From positions 1 to 64,000 of the forward strand of contig CAJXKJ010000008.1 in the NCBI GenBank assembly GCA_913055605.1: a DNA stretch of 64,000 nt, written 5' to 3'. The notes beneath the pieces were generated by a model, which did no database searches, was not told the origin of the DNA, and worked only from the letters and a program-made list of their open reading frames with translations. The translations under genes were made by a program, and so were the position numbers. The DNA comes from an uncultured Euryhalocaulis sp. GTDB lineage: Bacteria; Pseudomonadota; Alphaproteobacteria; Caulobacterales; Maricaulaceae. Below, one piece after another: positions 1 through 8,149 of this stretch (its first letter is position 1; the number at the start of each line of letters is the position of its first letter).

Positions 1-106
1 GCAGCTCGGCCCGCGCCCCGGGGCGCTGGACGTGGAGGTGCGCGGCGACCGCGTGAACCTGATGGGCCGCGCCACCAAATATCTGGAAGGCACGATCGTC
101 TTCTGA
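1..106 (+). CDS. C-terminal end of a PhzF-like protein (partial)
   Basis: This is the last 34 codons of a gene that begins before the window; the stop is TGA at 104-106. The peptide reads roughly GPRPGALDVEVRGDRV followed by a GRA...LEGTI ending. That pattern (Gly-Arg-Pro, two short beta strands carrying a GDRV turn, then GRAxxxLEG) is typical of the end of PhzF/phenazine-biosynthesis-like isomerases. Too little is present to see catalytic residues, so this is a family guess from the tail only. It converges on the next gene with three bases between the two stops. Confidence 0.45.
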   Translation, partial: QLGPRPGALDVEVRGDRVNLMGRATKYLEGTIVF

Positions 107-109
107 CGG

Positions 110-445
110 TCAGAGCGCCTCGGCGCCCAGTTCCACGGACCAGTGGGACAGCCGCTCCTTCAACCGGCCGCGGCGCGCATAATCGGACAGGCCGGGGTCC
201 AGCGTTTCCAGCGTCGCGAAGCTGAGCCCCGCGTCGCCGCAGGCCGCCCAGGCGGACTGAAGACTGGCCGAGCGGTGATTGCCCATCCGCAGCATGAATC
301 GCGTGCGGTTTTCGATCCCGTCCAGGCCGGGCGCAGCGCCGACCCAGACCTGACCGGTCCCGGCGCAAACGATCCGGAACACGCCCGCGTTCGGCTTCCG
401 CTCCTTATACGCCGCCGCGGCGGCTTTCCTTTGCGCGCTGTCCAT
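110..445 (-). CDS. GIY-YIG nuclease family protein
   Basis: A 111-residue protein. It starts with a basic helix (AYKERKPNAGVFRIV), then a GQVWVG strand, then IENRTRFMLRMG and a LQxAWxxxG segment. This is the arrangement of the short alphaproteobacterial GIY-YIG-like proteins in which the tyrosine pair is degenerate (GVF and WVG replace GIY and YIG). The family is linked to structure-specific DNA cleavage, but with the altered motif the catalytic activity is uncertain. The ATG at 443-445 was chosen because the longer upstream frame is only the shadow of the opposite gene. It is transcribed divergently from the DUF2239 gene, with a 48-base gap holding a strong palindrome. Confidence 0.7.
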   Translation of the reverse strand: MDSAQRKAAAAAYKERKPNAGVFRIVCAGTGQVWVGAAPGLDGIENRTRFMLRMGNHRSASLQSAWAACGDAGLSFATLETLDPGLSDYARRGRLKERLSHWSVELGAEAL

Positions 446-465
446 CGTCCCGCTCCGGCTTGATT

Positions 466-487
466 TATTTTTACCCGGGTATAAATA
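466..487. promoter_or_regulatory. 22-bp dyad TATTTTTACCCGGGTATAAATA between divergent genes
   Basis: The two half-sites match at 10 of 11 positions around a CCCGGG centre. The dyad is the only AT-rich stretch in the gap between the GIY-YIG gene and the DUF2239 gene. Its right arm includes a TATAAA that could serve as a -10 box only 8 bases before the ATG at 494. A bound dimer would therefore cover the DUF2239 start. No protein is known to me for this site; autoregulation is inference from its position. Confidence 0.55.
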
Positions 488-493
488 GCGGCG

Positions 494-1129
494 ATGGAAA
501 CGCAAGACGGAGACGCGCCGCCCCGCGCCTACACGGCCTTCGCCGGCGAGATGCTGCTCTCGCGCGGGCCGGCGGAGACGGTGGCCCTGGCCGCGAAGGC
601 GGCGCGGGACGCCGATCCGCAGGCCGCGATCCTGATCTTCGACGACCGGACCGGACGGTCGGAGGATTTCGACCTGAGCGGGACCCCGGAGCAGATCGCC
701 GGGCGGCTGCGCGCCATCCCGGCGATCCACGCCAGACAACGGCTGGGCCTGGCCAATCCGCCCGCTTCGGCCAGCGGCAAGGGCGGGCGCGGACGGCCGA
801 AGCTGGGCGTGGTCGGACGGGAAGTGACCCTGCTGCCCCGTCACTGGGACTGGCTGGCCGAGCAGCCGGGCGGCGCGTCGGCCGCCCTGCGCCGGCTGGT
901 GGAGGAGGCGCGCAAGACGCGGCGGGGCGAAGACGCCGCGCGGCGGCGGCGCGAGGCGGCCTATGGCTTCATGTCCGCCATGGCCGGCGACCGGCCCGGC
1001 TTCGAGGAAGCCGCGCGCAGCCTGTTCGCGGGGGACATGGACGGCTTGTCGGCGCGCATCGCCGGCTGGCCGGCCGATGTGCGCGACCACGTCATGACGC
1101 TGGCCGTGGGCGAACCGCGCCCGGCCTGA
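494..1129 (+). CDS. DUF2239 family protein
   Basis: A 211-residue soluble protein. The N-terminal half reads as a small alpha/beta domain (YTAFAGEMLLSRG, then AILIFDDRTGR). The centre has the family signature GRPKLGVVGREVTLLPRHW followed by WLAEQPGGASAALRRLVEEA, typical of DUF2239. The C-terminal half is helical and rich in Arg and Ala. The signature looks like a ribbon or helix DNA-contact element of the kind found in small regulators, but the function of the family is not known to me. There is no convincing ribosome site before the ATG, and a possible -10 box lies just upstream, so a short or absent leader is likely. Confidence 0.8.
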   Translation: METQDGDAPPRAYTAFAGEMLLSRGPAETVALAAKAARDADPQAAILIFDDRTGRSEDFDLSGTPEQIAGRLRAIPAIHARQRLGLANPPASASGKGGRGRPKLGVVGREVTLLPRHWDWLAEQPGGASAALRRLVEEARKTRRGEDAARRRREAAYGFMSAMAGDRPGFEEAARSLFAGDMDGLSARIAGWPADVRDHVMTLAVGEPRPA

Positions 1130-1145
1130 TCTGATCAGACCGGGC
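1119..1145. terminator. Hairpin between convergent genes
   Basis: An inverted repeat of 12 bases with one mismatch (GCCCGGCCTGAT against ATCAGACCGGGC) spans the end of the DUF2239 gene and the gap to the purB stop. Neither strand has a clear U tract after the stem, so it is at best a weak bidirectional terminator. Confidence 0.3.
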
Positions 1146-1150
1146 CGCGC

Positions 1151-2449
1151 CTAGCCGAACACCCGCGCGAAAATCGTGTCCACGTGTTTCAGGTGATAGT
1201 CGTCGCCGGTCAGGCTGCGCAGCTTTGCCTCGTCCAGCCGGGCAGCGACGTCGGAATCGGCCAGAAGATTGTCCAGGAAATCGCCGTCGCCGTTCCAGGT
1301 CTTCATCGCGTTGCGCTGGACCAGGCGGTAGGCCTCCTCCCGGCTCGCGCCGGCCTGGGTCAGGGCCAGCAGGACGCGCTGGGAATTATGCAGGCCGCCG
1401 AGCCGGTCCATGTTTTCCCGCATCCGGTCCGGGTAGACGACCAGCTTCTCGATCACACCGGCGAGGCGGTGCAGGGCGAAATCCAGATGGCCGGTGGCGT
1501 CCGGCGCGATGCCGCGCTCGACCGACGAGTGAGAGATGTCCCGCTCATGCCACAGGGCGACGTTTTCCAGCGCCGGGGTGACGGCGGAGCGGACCAGGCG
1601 CGCGAGGCCGGTCAGGTTTTCGGTCAGCACCGGATTGCGCTTGTGCGGCATGGCGCTGGAGCCCTTCTGGCCGGGGCTGAAGAATTCCTCGGCCTCCAGA
1701 ACCTCGGTCCGCTGCAGATGCCGGATTTCGGTGGCCAGACGCTCCACGCTGGCCGCGACGACGCCGAGCGCGGCGAAGAAGGCGGCGTGGCGGTCGCGCG
1801 GAATGACCTGGGTCGAGACGGGCTCGGGCGTCAGGCCGAGCGCCCTGGCGACATGCTCCTCCACCCGCGGGTCGATATTGGCGAAGGTGCCGACGGCGCC
1901 GGAAATGGCGCAGGTGGCGATTTCCGCCCGCGCCGCCTCCAGCCGCGCGCGGCCGCGCGCGAACTCGGCGTAAAAGGTCGCCAGCTTCACGCCGAAGGTC
2001 GTCGGCTCGGCATGGATGCCGTGGCTGCGCCCGATCGTGATCGTGTCTTTATGTTCGAGGGCGCGCGTCTTCAGCGCCGCCAGCACGCGGTCCACACCCT
2101 CCAGCAGCAGGTCGGAGGCGCGGGCGAGCTGGACCGCCAGCGTGGTGTCCAGCACGTCGGAAGACGTCAGGCCCTGGTGGACGAAGCGGGAATCCTCGCC
2201 CACGAACTCGGCCAGATGGGTGAGGAAGGCGATGACGTCGTGCTTCACCTCGCGCTCGATCTCGTCGATGCGGGCGACGTCGAATTCGGCGTCCTTGGCT
2301 TTCCACACCGATTCCGCGGCGCTTTTCGGGATCACCCCGATCTCGGCCAGCGCGTCGCAGGCGTGCGCCTCGATCTCGTACCAGATGCGGTACTTGGTCT
2401 CCGGCGACCAGAGCGCTTCCATTTCCGGGCGGGTATAGCGGGGGATCAC
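1151..2449 (-). CDS. purB: Adenylosuccinate lyase
   Basis: Cytoplasmic purine enzyme of 432 residues, the usual length for the family. It splits SAICAR to AICAR and adenylosuccinate to AMP, releasing fumarate in both. The fumarase/aspartase superfamily signature GSSAMPHKRNP is intact in the middle of the protein, as is the TSSDVLDTT segment that binds the phosphate and succinyl groups, and the family start IPRYTRPEM. The ATG at 2447-2449 is preceded by an AGAGGT-like ribosome site. It stands alone, converging with the DUF2239 gene. Confidence 0.97.
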   Translation of the reverse strand: MIPRYTRPEMEALWSPETKYRIWYEIEAHACDALAEIGVIPKSAAESVWKAKDAEFDVARIDEIEREVKHDVIAFLTHLAEFVGEDSRFVHQGLTSSDVLDTTLAVQLARASDLLLEGVDRVLAALKTRALEHKDTITIGRSHGIHAEPTTFGVKLATFYAEFARGRARLEAARAEIATCAISGAVGTFANIDPRVEEHVARALGLTPEPVSTQVIPRDRHAAFFAALGVVAASVERLATEIRHLQRTEVLEAEEFFSPGQKGSSAMPHKRNPVLTENLTGLARLVRSAVTPALENVALWHERDISHSSVERGIAPDATGHLDFALHRLAGVIEKLVVYPDRMRENMDRLGGLHNSQRVLLALTQAGASREEAYRLVQRNAMKTWNGDGDFLDNLLADSDVAARLDEAKLRSLTGDDYHLKHVDTIFARVFG

Positions 2450-2545
2450 GGGCGGGGACCTCTTTGGACGGGCTTTCGCGGCAGGAGGGCGGGGTAGTCC
2501 CTTCTCCCGCCCCGATCAAGCGCGCCGCCCTATCGCGACGGCCGC

Positions 2546-2986
2546 CTATTGGCAGCGGCGCCAGCCGGGGGTGTCGACCGGGTTGCCGACGCCAGTGACG
2601 GTGATGCGGTCGCCCTGGACCAGCGCGTCGAGCACGACGTCGGGCTGGGCCTCCCCCTCCGCGGTGCATTCGGAGCCGGAGACGCGCACCGCATCGCCCG
2701 CGCCGCGCGGGATGTCGACGCGGGCGCAATGCACCTCGCCCGGCGTGGTGAAGCTCTCGGCCTGGAAATTCCAGCTCATGCCCCGGCAGTCCGCCGCCTC
2801 GCTCCAGCGTCCGGTGACGCGCTGGCGGTAGGTCTCGGCGGGGTCGCGCTCGGGCGGGCCGGCGTCGTCCGGCCAGCCGGGCACCGGCTCGCCGCTTTCG
2901 GCGGGCATCGGGGTTTCGGCGGTCTCGGTTTCCGGCGCGCCGCAGGCCGCCAGCGCCAGAAGGCCGATCCCGATCAGCATCCTCAT
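2546..2986 (-). CDS. Small lipoprotein, paralogue of the next gene
   Basis: A 146-residue exported protein. The signal peptide ends in ALAACG, a good lipobox, with the lipid-bearing Cys near residue 15. After an acidic Pro/Glu linker comes a compact domain with four further Cys, including CRGMSWNF and EVHCARVDIP. The same pattern (GRW, a Cys-Gly-Trp-Phe segment, VHC-R, a late WRRC) is seen in the gene just upstream, so the two are tandem duplicates. The start overlaps the stop of that gene by four bases (ATGA), implying coupled translation. I do not recognise a named family; disulfides are likely in the periplasm. Confidence 0.65.
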   Translation of the reverse strand: MRMLIGIGLLALAACGAPETETAETPMPAESGEPVPGWPDDAGPPERDPAETYRQRVTGRWSEAADCRGMSWNFQAESFTTPGEVHCARVDIPRGAGDAVRVSGSECTAEGEAQPDVVLDALVQGDRITVTGVGNPVDTPGWRRCQ

Positions 2987-3438
2987 TGCCCGTCTCCCGT
3001 CTCCGCCGGCGCGCAGCGCCGCCACGGCCGCACCAATACGGGGGCAAACACCCCGGCGATGGTCAGGGTTTCCGCGGGGCCTTCCGGGGACAGCGTCATG
3101 TCCAGCACCAGATCGCCGTGCAGCATCCGGCCGCGGTCGCAATTGCTGGCCAGGAAGCGCAGATCGGCGGCGGCGCTGTCCAGCAGCTCCACGCGCGGGC
3201 AGTGCACGCCCTCCGGCGCGTCGAAGCCGTTGGGGGCGTAGACGGAATTGGCGCGGAAATCCCAGACCAGGCCGTCGCAGGCCGGGGTTTCGCCCCAGCG
3301 GCCGACGATGCGGGATTCGTAGAGGGCGCGCAGGTCTTTGGCCTCCGTCTCCTCCGCAACGTCCGCGAGCGGGGCGGCGCAGGCGGCGAAGGCCGTGGCG
3401 GCCAGTCCGGCGGCGGCGATCCATGCCATTGGTTTCAC
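2983..3438 (-). CDS. Small secreted protein, first of a tandem pair
   Basis: A 151-residue protein with an N-terminal signal (MAWIAAAGLAATAFAAC) and a possible lipobox FAAC. The mature part repeats the Cys layout of the downstream paralogue: GRWGETPACDG, WDFRANS, GVHCPRVELLD, LASNCDRG and RPWRRC. The GTG at 3438 was chosen because GGGAG lies nine bases upstream; the ATG at 3429 is the alternative. Conserved Cys suggest a disulfide-stabilised beta-rich fold in the periplasm or outer membrane. Function is unknown. It is divergent from the CC0125-type lipoprotein gene. Confidence 0.6.
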   Translation of the reverse strand: MKPMAWIAAAGLAATAFAACAAPLADVAEETEAKDLRALYESRIVGRWGETPACDGLVWDFRANSVYAPNGFDAPEGVHCPRVELLDSAAADLRFLASNCDRGRMLHGDLVLDMTLSPEGPAETLTIAGVFAPVLVRPWRRCAPAETGDGQ

Positions 3439-3533
3439 GGTGTTATCTCCCGCCCACAGCAGAGGCGCCGTGGACCGTTAACGCGCCCTGTGCGTTAAAG
3501 CGCGGCGAAGGGACGAAGTTCAAGGAGCGTGAC

Positions 3534-4013
3534 ATGCGCCTCATCCTGCTGTGCGCCGCGGCGGCGATCCTTTCGGCCTGCGCCACCCCCACCGTGTACC
3601 AGCCGGCGGCGACGCCGGACGCCGTGGGCTATAGCGAATTCCAGCTGGAGGAGCGGCGCTATCGCGTCACCTTCCGCACCGGCAATGACGTCAGCCTGGC
3701 GGAGGCGCAGGACCTGGCGCTGCGCCGCGCCGCCGACCTGACCCTGCAGCAGGGATATGACTGGTTCGCGGTGACCAACCGGTTCACCGAGGCCGGGACG
3801 GGCGGCGGCGGCCCGCGCTTTTCGGTCGGCCTGGGCGGGACGGATTTCGGAAGCTCCAGCGCCATTGGCGGCGGGGTCGGCGTCGGGTTTGGCGGGCGCA
3901 GCCAGAGCGGCTATGTCTCGACCCTCGAATTCGTCGTGGGAACCGGACCGCAACCCGAAAGCGCCGACGCCTATGACGCGCGCGCCGTCGCGGCCTCGCT
4001 CGCCACGCTCTAG
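3534..4013 (+). CDS. CC0125/CC1285-family lipoprotein
   Basis: A 159-residue lipoprotein. The signal MRLILLCAAAAILSAC ends in the lipobox LSAC. The mature part has the family features: YQPA near the N-terminus, GYSEFQLEERRYRVTF, an ALRRAADLTLQQGYDWF helix-strand unit, then a Gly-rich stretch and a final strand. The ATG at 3534 with AAGGAG upstream is preferred over an in-frame ATG at 3423 that would bury the signal peptide. The family is widespread in Caulobacter and relatives and has no known biochemical role. Confidence 0.75.
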   Translation: MRLILLCAAAAILSACATPTVYQPAATPDAVGYSEFQLEERRYRVTFRTGNDVSLAEAQDLALRRAADLTLQQGYDWFAVTNRFTEAGTGGGGPRFSVGLGGTDFGSSSAIGGGVGVGFGGRSQSGYVSTLEFVVGTGPQPESADAYDARAVAASLATL

Positions 4014-4055
4014 GCGGGCGCCCAAGTCGCGGACGGGCGCGGAAAGGGAAGGCGA

Positions 4056-4778
4056 ATGCGCGGTCTTGCGGGAATCGTAGCCATCGTCGTCCTGGCCATG
4101 CTGGGCGCGGTGCTGGCCGCCCGGGTGTTCGCCCCCGACATGCTTCCGGGCAGTTATGAGCAGGCGCGCCTGGCCTATCTGGTCGGCTGGATGGCGATGC
4201 TGTGCGCGGCGATCTTCATGTTCGGCCAGATGCCGCTGGGCCATGCGGTGCGCTCGCTCCTGGTCTGGGCGGGGATCGGGCTGTTCCTGGTGGCGATCTA
4301 TGCGCTGCGCGACGATTTCGCCGATCTGTACGCGGAAGTGCGCGGCGAGCTGATGCCCGGCGCGCCGACGGCGGTGGCGATCCCCGAGGACGATCTGAAC
4401 CCGGGCGCGAGCGCGGCGTCCGTCCGCCGGGCGGCGGACGGGCATTTCTGGGCCGAGGCGCAGGTGAACGGGGCGCGCGTGCGCTTTCTGGTCGATACGG
4501 GGGCGAGCACGGTGGCGCTGACCCACTCGGACGCGCGCCGCGCCGGGCTGGACCCGGATACGCTGCGCTACACCACGCCGGTGATGACCGCGGGCGGCCA
4601 ATCCTATGGCGCGCCGGTGCGGCTGGAGCGCGTCTCGGTCGGCGGGGTGCGGCTGGACGATGTGGACGCCATCGTGATCCAGAGCGGCGACCTGCCGATC
4701 TCGCTCCTGGGCATGTCGTTCCTGGGCCGGCTGTCCCGCTACGAAGCCACGCAGGAATCGCTGATCCTGCGCCGTTAG
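4056..4778 (+). CDS. Membrane-anchored retropepsin-like aspartic protease (TIGR02281 type)
   Basis: A 240-residue protein. Three hydrophobic segments lie in the first ~90 residues, followed by a single retropepsin-like domain of about 130 residues. The catalytic motif is FLVDTGASTVAL, with Asp in DTGAS; the late ISLLGMSFLGRL is the clan AA flap-end motif. One Asp per chain means the active form must be a dimer, as in retroviral proteases. The protease part is expected to face the periplasm. The gene lies 42 bases after the CC0125-type lipoprotein and converges with the TauE-type permease. Confidence 0.85.
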   Translation: MRGLAGIVAIVVLAMLGAVLAARVFAPDMLPGSYEQARLAYLVGWMAMLCAAIFMFGQMPLGHAVRSLLVWAGIGLFLVAIYALRDDFADLYAEVRGELMPGAPTAVAIPEDDLNPGASAASVRRAADGHFWAEAQVNGARVRFLVDTGASTVALTHSDARRAGLDPDTLRYTTPVMTAGGQSYGAPVRLERVSVGGVRLDDVDAIVIQSGDLPISLLGMSFLGRLSRYEATQESLILRR

Positions 4779-4782
4779 GCGC

Positions 4783-5601
4783 CTAGCCGACCCAGGCCTC
4801 GCGCAGCAGGGAGATGGCGGTCAGGGTCAGCGCCAGCGCGAACAGGCGGCGCAGGGCGCTGGCCGGGATGGCGTGGGCCACACGCGCGCCCAGCGGCGCC
4901 ATGGTCACGGTCAGCACGCCGATGAACAGCGCGCCCGGCAGCGAGACATAGCCCAGCGAGAACGGCGGGCGCCCCTCCCCCCCCAAGCCGGTCACGACGA
5001 AGCCGAGCGCGCCCGGCAGGCCGATGGCGATGCCGAAGCCGGCGGCGGTGCCGACCGCCCGGTGGATGGATTTTCCGAACAGCGTCATCAGCAGCACGCC
5101 GAACGTGCCGCCGCCGATCCCCATCATCGCCGACACCGCGCCGATCAGCCCGCCGAGCCCGGCGCGGCCGAACCCCCTGGGCAGGTCCGGCGCGATGCGC
5201 CAGTTCACGTCGCCGAAGGCGAACTGGATCGCGACCAGCAGGGCGGCCACGCCGAAAAACGCCGTCAGCCCCCGGCCGGGCGTGATCCCGGCCAGCGCCG
5301 CGCCGATCAGCGCCCCGACGACGATCCAGGGCGACCAGGTCTTCAGCACGTCCCAGTCCACCGAGGCGCGCTTGTTGTGCGCCATGACCGAGCGGATGGA
5401 GGTGGCGATGATGGTGGCGAGCGAGGTCGCCACCGCGACATGCATGCGCGTTTCCTCAGGGTAGCCGAGCGCGGTCTGGGCGAAATACAGCGCCGGCACG
5501 ATCACCACGCCGCCGCCGACGCCGAACATGCCGGCGATCAGGCCGGCGAACACGCCCGCCCCCGCCAGCGCGGCCAGCAGCCAGATCAGCTCCGCTTCCA
5601 T
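4783..5601 (-). CDS. TauE/SafE-family sulfite or anion exporter
   Basis: An integral membrane protein of about 272 residues. It has two repeats, each beginning with a Gly-rich motif: GMFGVGGGVVIVP near the N-terminus and MGIGGGTFGVLLM in the second half. These are the TauE/SafE (DUF81) signatures. Members move sulfite, sulfonates or related anions across the inner membrane; the substrate here cannot be read from sequence. The ATG at 5601 was chosen; a TTG 21 bases upstream has its purine run too close to be a good start. Confidence 0.85.
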   Translation of the reverse strand: MEAELIWLLAALAGAGVFAGLIAGMFGVGGGVVIVPALYFAQTALGYPEETRMHVAVATSLATIIATSIRSVMAHNKRASVDWDVLKTWSPWIVVGALIGAALAGITPGRGLTAFFGVAALLVAIQFAFGDVNWRIAPDLPRGFGRAGLGGLIGAVSAMMGIGGGTFGVLLMTLFGKSIHRAVGTAAGFGIAIGLPGALGFVVTGLGGEGRPPFSLGYVSLPGALFIGVLTVTMAPLGARVAHAIPASALRRLFALALTLTAISLLREAWVG

Positions 5602-5740
5602 CAGCGTATTTCCAACTGCCAAAACCCCTCGTGCGGCGGACGCATGTTAGGCCGCGATTCACCGCGATGGCCAAGGATGCGTTCAGAAACGGATTCTAGT
5701 TTTCCGCGTTTTTGAACGACTTAGCTGCGAAAGCCCCGCC

Positions 5741-7030
5741 GTGCCGACCCCGATCAACGAACAGCGCCGCCTTCAGGCCCTGCGCGAATACAACATCCTG
5801 GACACCGAGGGCGAGGAGCAATTCGAGCGCCTGACGCGGGTGGTGCAGAGCCAGCTGGATGTGAAGATCGCGCTGATCTCCCTGGTCGATGCGGAACGGC
5901 AATGGTTCAAGGCCTGCGCCGGGCTGGAGGGCGGGCCGCGCGAGACCCCGCGCAGCGAGGCGTTCTGCGCCCACGCCATCCTGTCCGACGACACGATGAT
6001 CGTGCTGGACGCGCGGGAGGACCCGCGTTTCGCCGAGAACCCGCTGGTCACCGGCGAGCCGAATATCCGCTTTTACATGGGCGCCCCGCTGATCACGCCG
6101 GAGGGGCTGCGCATCGGCACGCTGTGCGCGATCGACGACCAGCCCTGGTTCAGCGTGCCGGACAAGATGCGGCTGCTGCTGGAGGATCTGGCCAAGATCG
6201 TGGTCGACGAGCTGGAGCTGCGGCGCGTGCGCATGGCGAAGGCGGAAACTGCGGCGCGCGAGCTGGAGCGGTCGGAGCGCCGGGGCGACGCCGCCGAACG
6301 GGCAAAGACGCAGTTCCTGGCCATGATGGGCCATGAGCTGCGCACGCCGCTGAACGGGGTGATCTCCGCCGCGCACGTCATCCAGCAGGCGCGCAGCGCC
6401 GAACAGATGCAGGACATGGCCGATGTGGTGATCGAAAGCGCCGGCCGCATGGAGCGCACGATCAACGCGCTGCTGACCTATGCCGCGCTGGACCGCAACG
6501 AGCTGACCCTGCGCGAGGAGAGCGTGAACGTCGCCGAGAAGCTGGCCTCCGTCGTCAAGCTGACGCACGCCGCGGCGGTGGAGCGCGAGGTCACGGTGAA
6601 TGTCTCCGCCGACCCGCATATCGTGCTGGCCGACCGGGTGCAGCTGGGCGAGGCGGTCGCGCAGCTTCTGCTGAACGCCATCGTGCACGGGCCGCGCGGG
6701 GGCCGGGTGGACATACGCTGCACGCCGGCCGCGTCCGGCGACATCGACATCGCGGTCCTGGACCAGGGACCAGGCCTGCCCCACGACGCGCTGGAGCGGG
6801 CGCTGGAGGCGTTCGAACAGCTGGACGGCGGGCTGAACCGCAGCGCCGAGGGCATGGGGCTGGGCCTGCCGCTGGCGCAGAAACTGGCGGAGCTGCATGG
6901 CGGCGGGCTGACCCTTCACGCCCGGCCGGGGGGCGGCGCCTGTGCGGCGATCACCCTGCCGGCCTGGCGCGTGATGCGGCCGTCGGGCGACGCCGAAAAG
7001 GTGTCTAGGCGCGCAAAAGCGGCCGGCTAG
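5741..7030 (+). CDS. GAF-domain sensor histidine kinase
   Basis: A 429-residue cytoplasmic kinase without membrane segments. Residues ~1-165 form a GAF domain of the type that starts NEQRRLQALREYNILDT. A short coiled coil follows, then the dimerisation domain with the phosphoacceptor His in FLAMMGHELRTPLN (near 205). The ATPase domain has its N box (LLNAIVHG), G1 (DQGPGLP) and G2 (GMGLGLPLA). The start is GTG at 5741. It is likely to sense a small intracellular ligand and signal to a response regulator that is not encoded nearby. Its stop overlaps the stop of the convergent dusA gene by four bases. Confidence 0.88.
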   Translation: MPTPINEQRRLQALREYNILDTEGEEQFERLTRVVQSQLDVKIALISLVDAERQWFKACAGLEGGPRETPRSEAFCAHAILSDDTMIVLDAREDPRFAENPLVTGEPNIRFYMGAPLITPEGLRIGTLCAIDDQPWFSVPDKMRLLLEDLAKIVVDELELRRVRMAKAETAARELERSERRGDAAERAKTQFLAMMGHELRTPLNGVISAAHVIQQARSAEQMQDMADVVIESAGRMERTINALLTYAALDRNELTLREESVNVAEKLASVVKLTHAAAVEREVTVNVSADPHIVLADRVQLGEAVAQLLLNAIVHGPRGGRVDIRCTPAASGDIDIAVLDQGPGLPHDALERALEAFEQLDGGLNRSAEGMGLGLPLAQKLAELHGGGLTLHARPGGGACAAITLPAWRVMRPSGDAEKVSRRAKAAG

Positions 7031-8022
7031 GCGGCGGCCGCCTCGCCCTCCACCGCCGCCAGCGCGCGGCGCAGGATGTCTGCGCCCGCGCCCGGCGCGG
7101 CGGCCTCCACCGACAGGATGCGGCGCCATTCCCGCGCGCCCGGAAGCCCGTGATACAGGCCCAGCATGTGGCGGGTGATCGCGTTCAGCCGTACGCCGCG
7201 CGCCAGCTGCGCCTCGATATAGGGCAGATAGGCCTGCACGACGCCGGCGCGCGTCAGGCCGCGATCCGGTTCGCCGAAGACGCGGGAATCGGCCTCCGCC
7301 AGGACCCAGGGCGTCTGATAGGCCGCGCGGCCCAGCATCGCGCCGTCCAGCGTCTGTGTTTCCGCCAGCGCGTGGCCGACATCCTCCAGCCCGCCGTTCA
7401 GGATCACGGTCAGGTCCGGCCGGGCGGCTTTCAGACGGCGCACCAGATCGTAGTCCAGCGGCGGCACGGAGCGGTTGTCCTTCGGCGACAGGCCGGACAG
7501 CCAGGCCTTGCGCGCGTGCACGATGAAGGTCGTGACGCCGGCGGCGGCCACCGCCTCCACGAATGCGAAGAGCGCGGTTTCGGGGTCCTGGTCGTCCACG
7601 CCGATGCGGCATTTGACGGTGCAGGGAATGTCGACCGCCGCCTGCATCGCGGACATGCAGTCGGCGACGGTCTGCGGCTCCGTCATCAGGCAGGCGCCGA
7701 AACGCCCGGACTGAACCCGGTCGGACGGGCAGCCGACATTCAGATTGATCTCGCGATAGCCGGTGGCGGCGCCGATCCTGGCCGCGGCGGCGAGCTCCGC
7801 CGGGTCGCTGCCGCCGATCTGCAGCGCCACGGGATGCTCGGCCGGGTCGAAGCCGATCAGGCGGGGCGCGTCGCCGCGCGTGATCGCCGGGGCCACCGCC
7901 ATCTCCGTATAGAGCAGGGCGCGGCGCGTGATGGTGCGGTGGAACGCCCGGCAATGCCGGTCGGTCCAGTCCATCATCGGCGCGACGGAAAACTTGTGAT
8001 CCAAGACGTTGTTTTTACTCAT
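7027..8022 (-). CDS. dusA: tRNA-dihydrouridine synthase A
   Basis: A flavin enzyme of 331 residues that reduces uridine in the tRNA D loop (positions 20 and 20a in the DusA subgroup). It starts with FSVAPMMDWTDRHCR, the DusA version of the TIM-barrel entry. The catalytic Cys is in INLNVGCPSDRVQSG, followed by FGACLM; KCRIG, FIVHARKAW and NGGLED strands bind FMN and RNA. The ATG at 8020-8022 gives the normal family length; a longer frame upstream has no support. It is divergent from the SDR gene, and the twin operator lies between them. Confidence 0.93.
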   Translation of the reverse strand: MSKNNVLDHKFSVAPMMDWTDRHCRAFHRTITRRALLYTEMAVAPAITRGDAPRLIGFDPAEHPVALQIGGSDPAELAAAARIGAATGYREINLNVGCPSDRVQSGRFGACLMTEPQTVADCMSAMQAAVDIPCTVKCRIGVDDQDPETALFAFVEAVAAAGVTTFIVHARKAWLSGLSPKDNRSVPPLDYDLVRRLKAARPDLTVILNGGLEDVGHALAETQTLDGAMLGRAAYQTPWVLAEADSRVFGEPDRGLTRAGVVQAYLPYIEAQLARGVRLNAITRHMLGLYHGLPGAREWRRILSVEAAAPGAGADILRRALAAVEGEAAAA

Positions 8023-8089
8023 GTTTTCTTCGAAACGCGTCTGTCCGATGAAGTTTTGGACCAACCGCCCTTCAATGACCACCCCTTAG

Positions 8090-8134
8090 GTTGACATCGT
8101 CAACTTAGCCTTGCTACTGGTTGACAGTGTCAAC
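8090..8134. promoter_or_regulatory. Twin operator: two GTTGAC-N3-GTCAAC palindromes
   Basis: Two perfect 15-bp dyads, GTTGACATCGTCAAC (8090-8104) and GTTGACAGTGTCAAC (8120-8134), differ only in the three central bases. Their centres are 30 bases apart, close to three helical turns, so two dimers would sit on the same face. Each contains TTGACA, the -35 consensus. The pair lies just upstream of the SDR/TetR operon (start 8150) and 68 bases from dusA. It is the obvious operator for the TetR protein encoded at 9111-9692. Confidence 0.75.
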
Positions 8135-8149
8135 TTGAAGGACGCTGTC

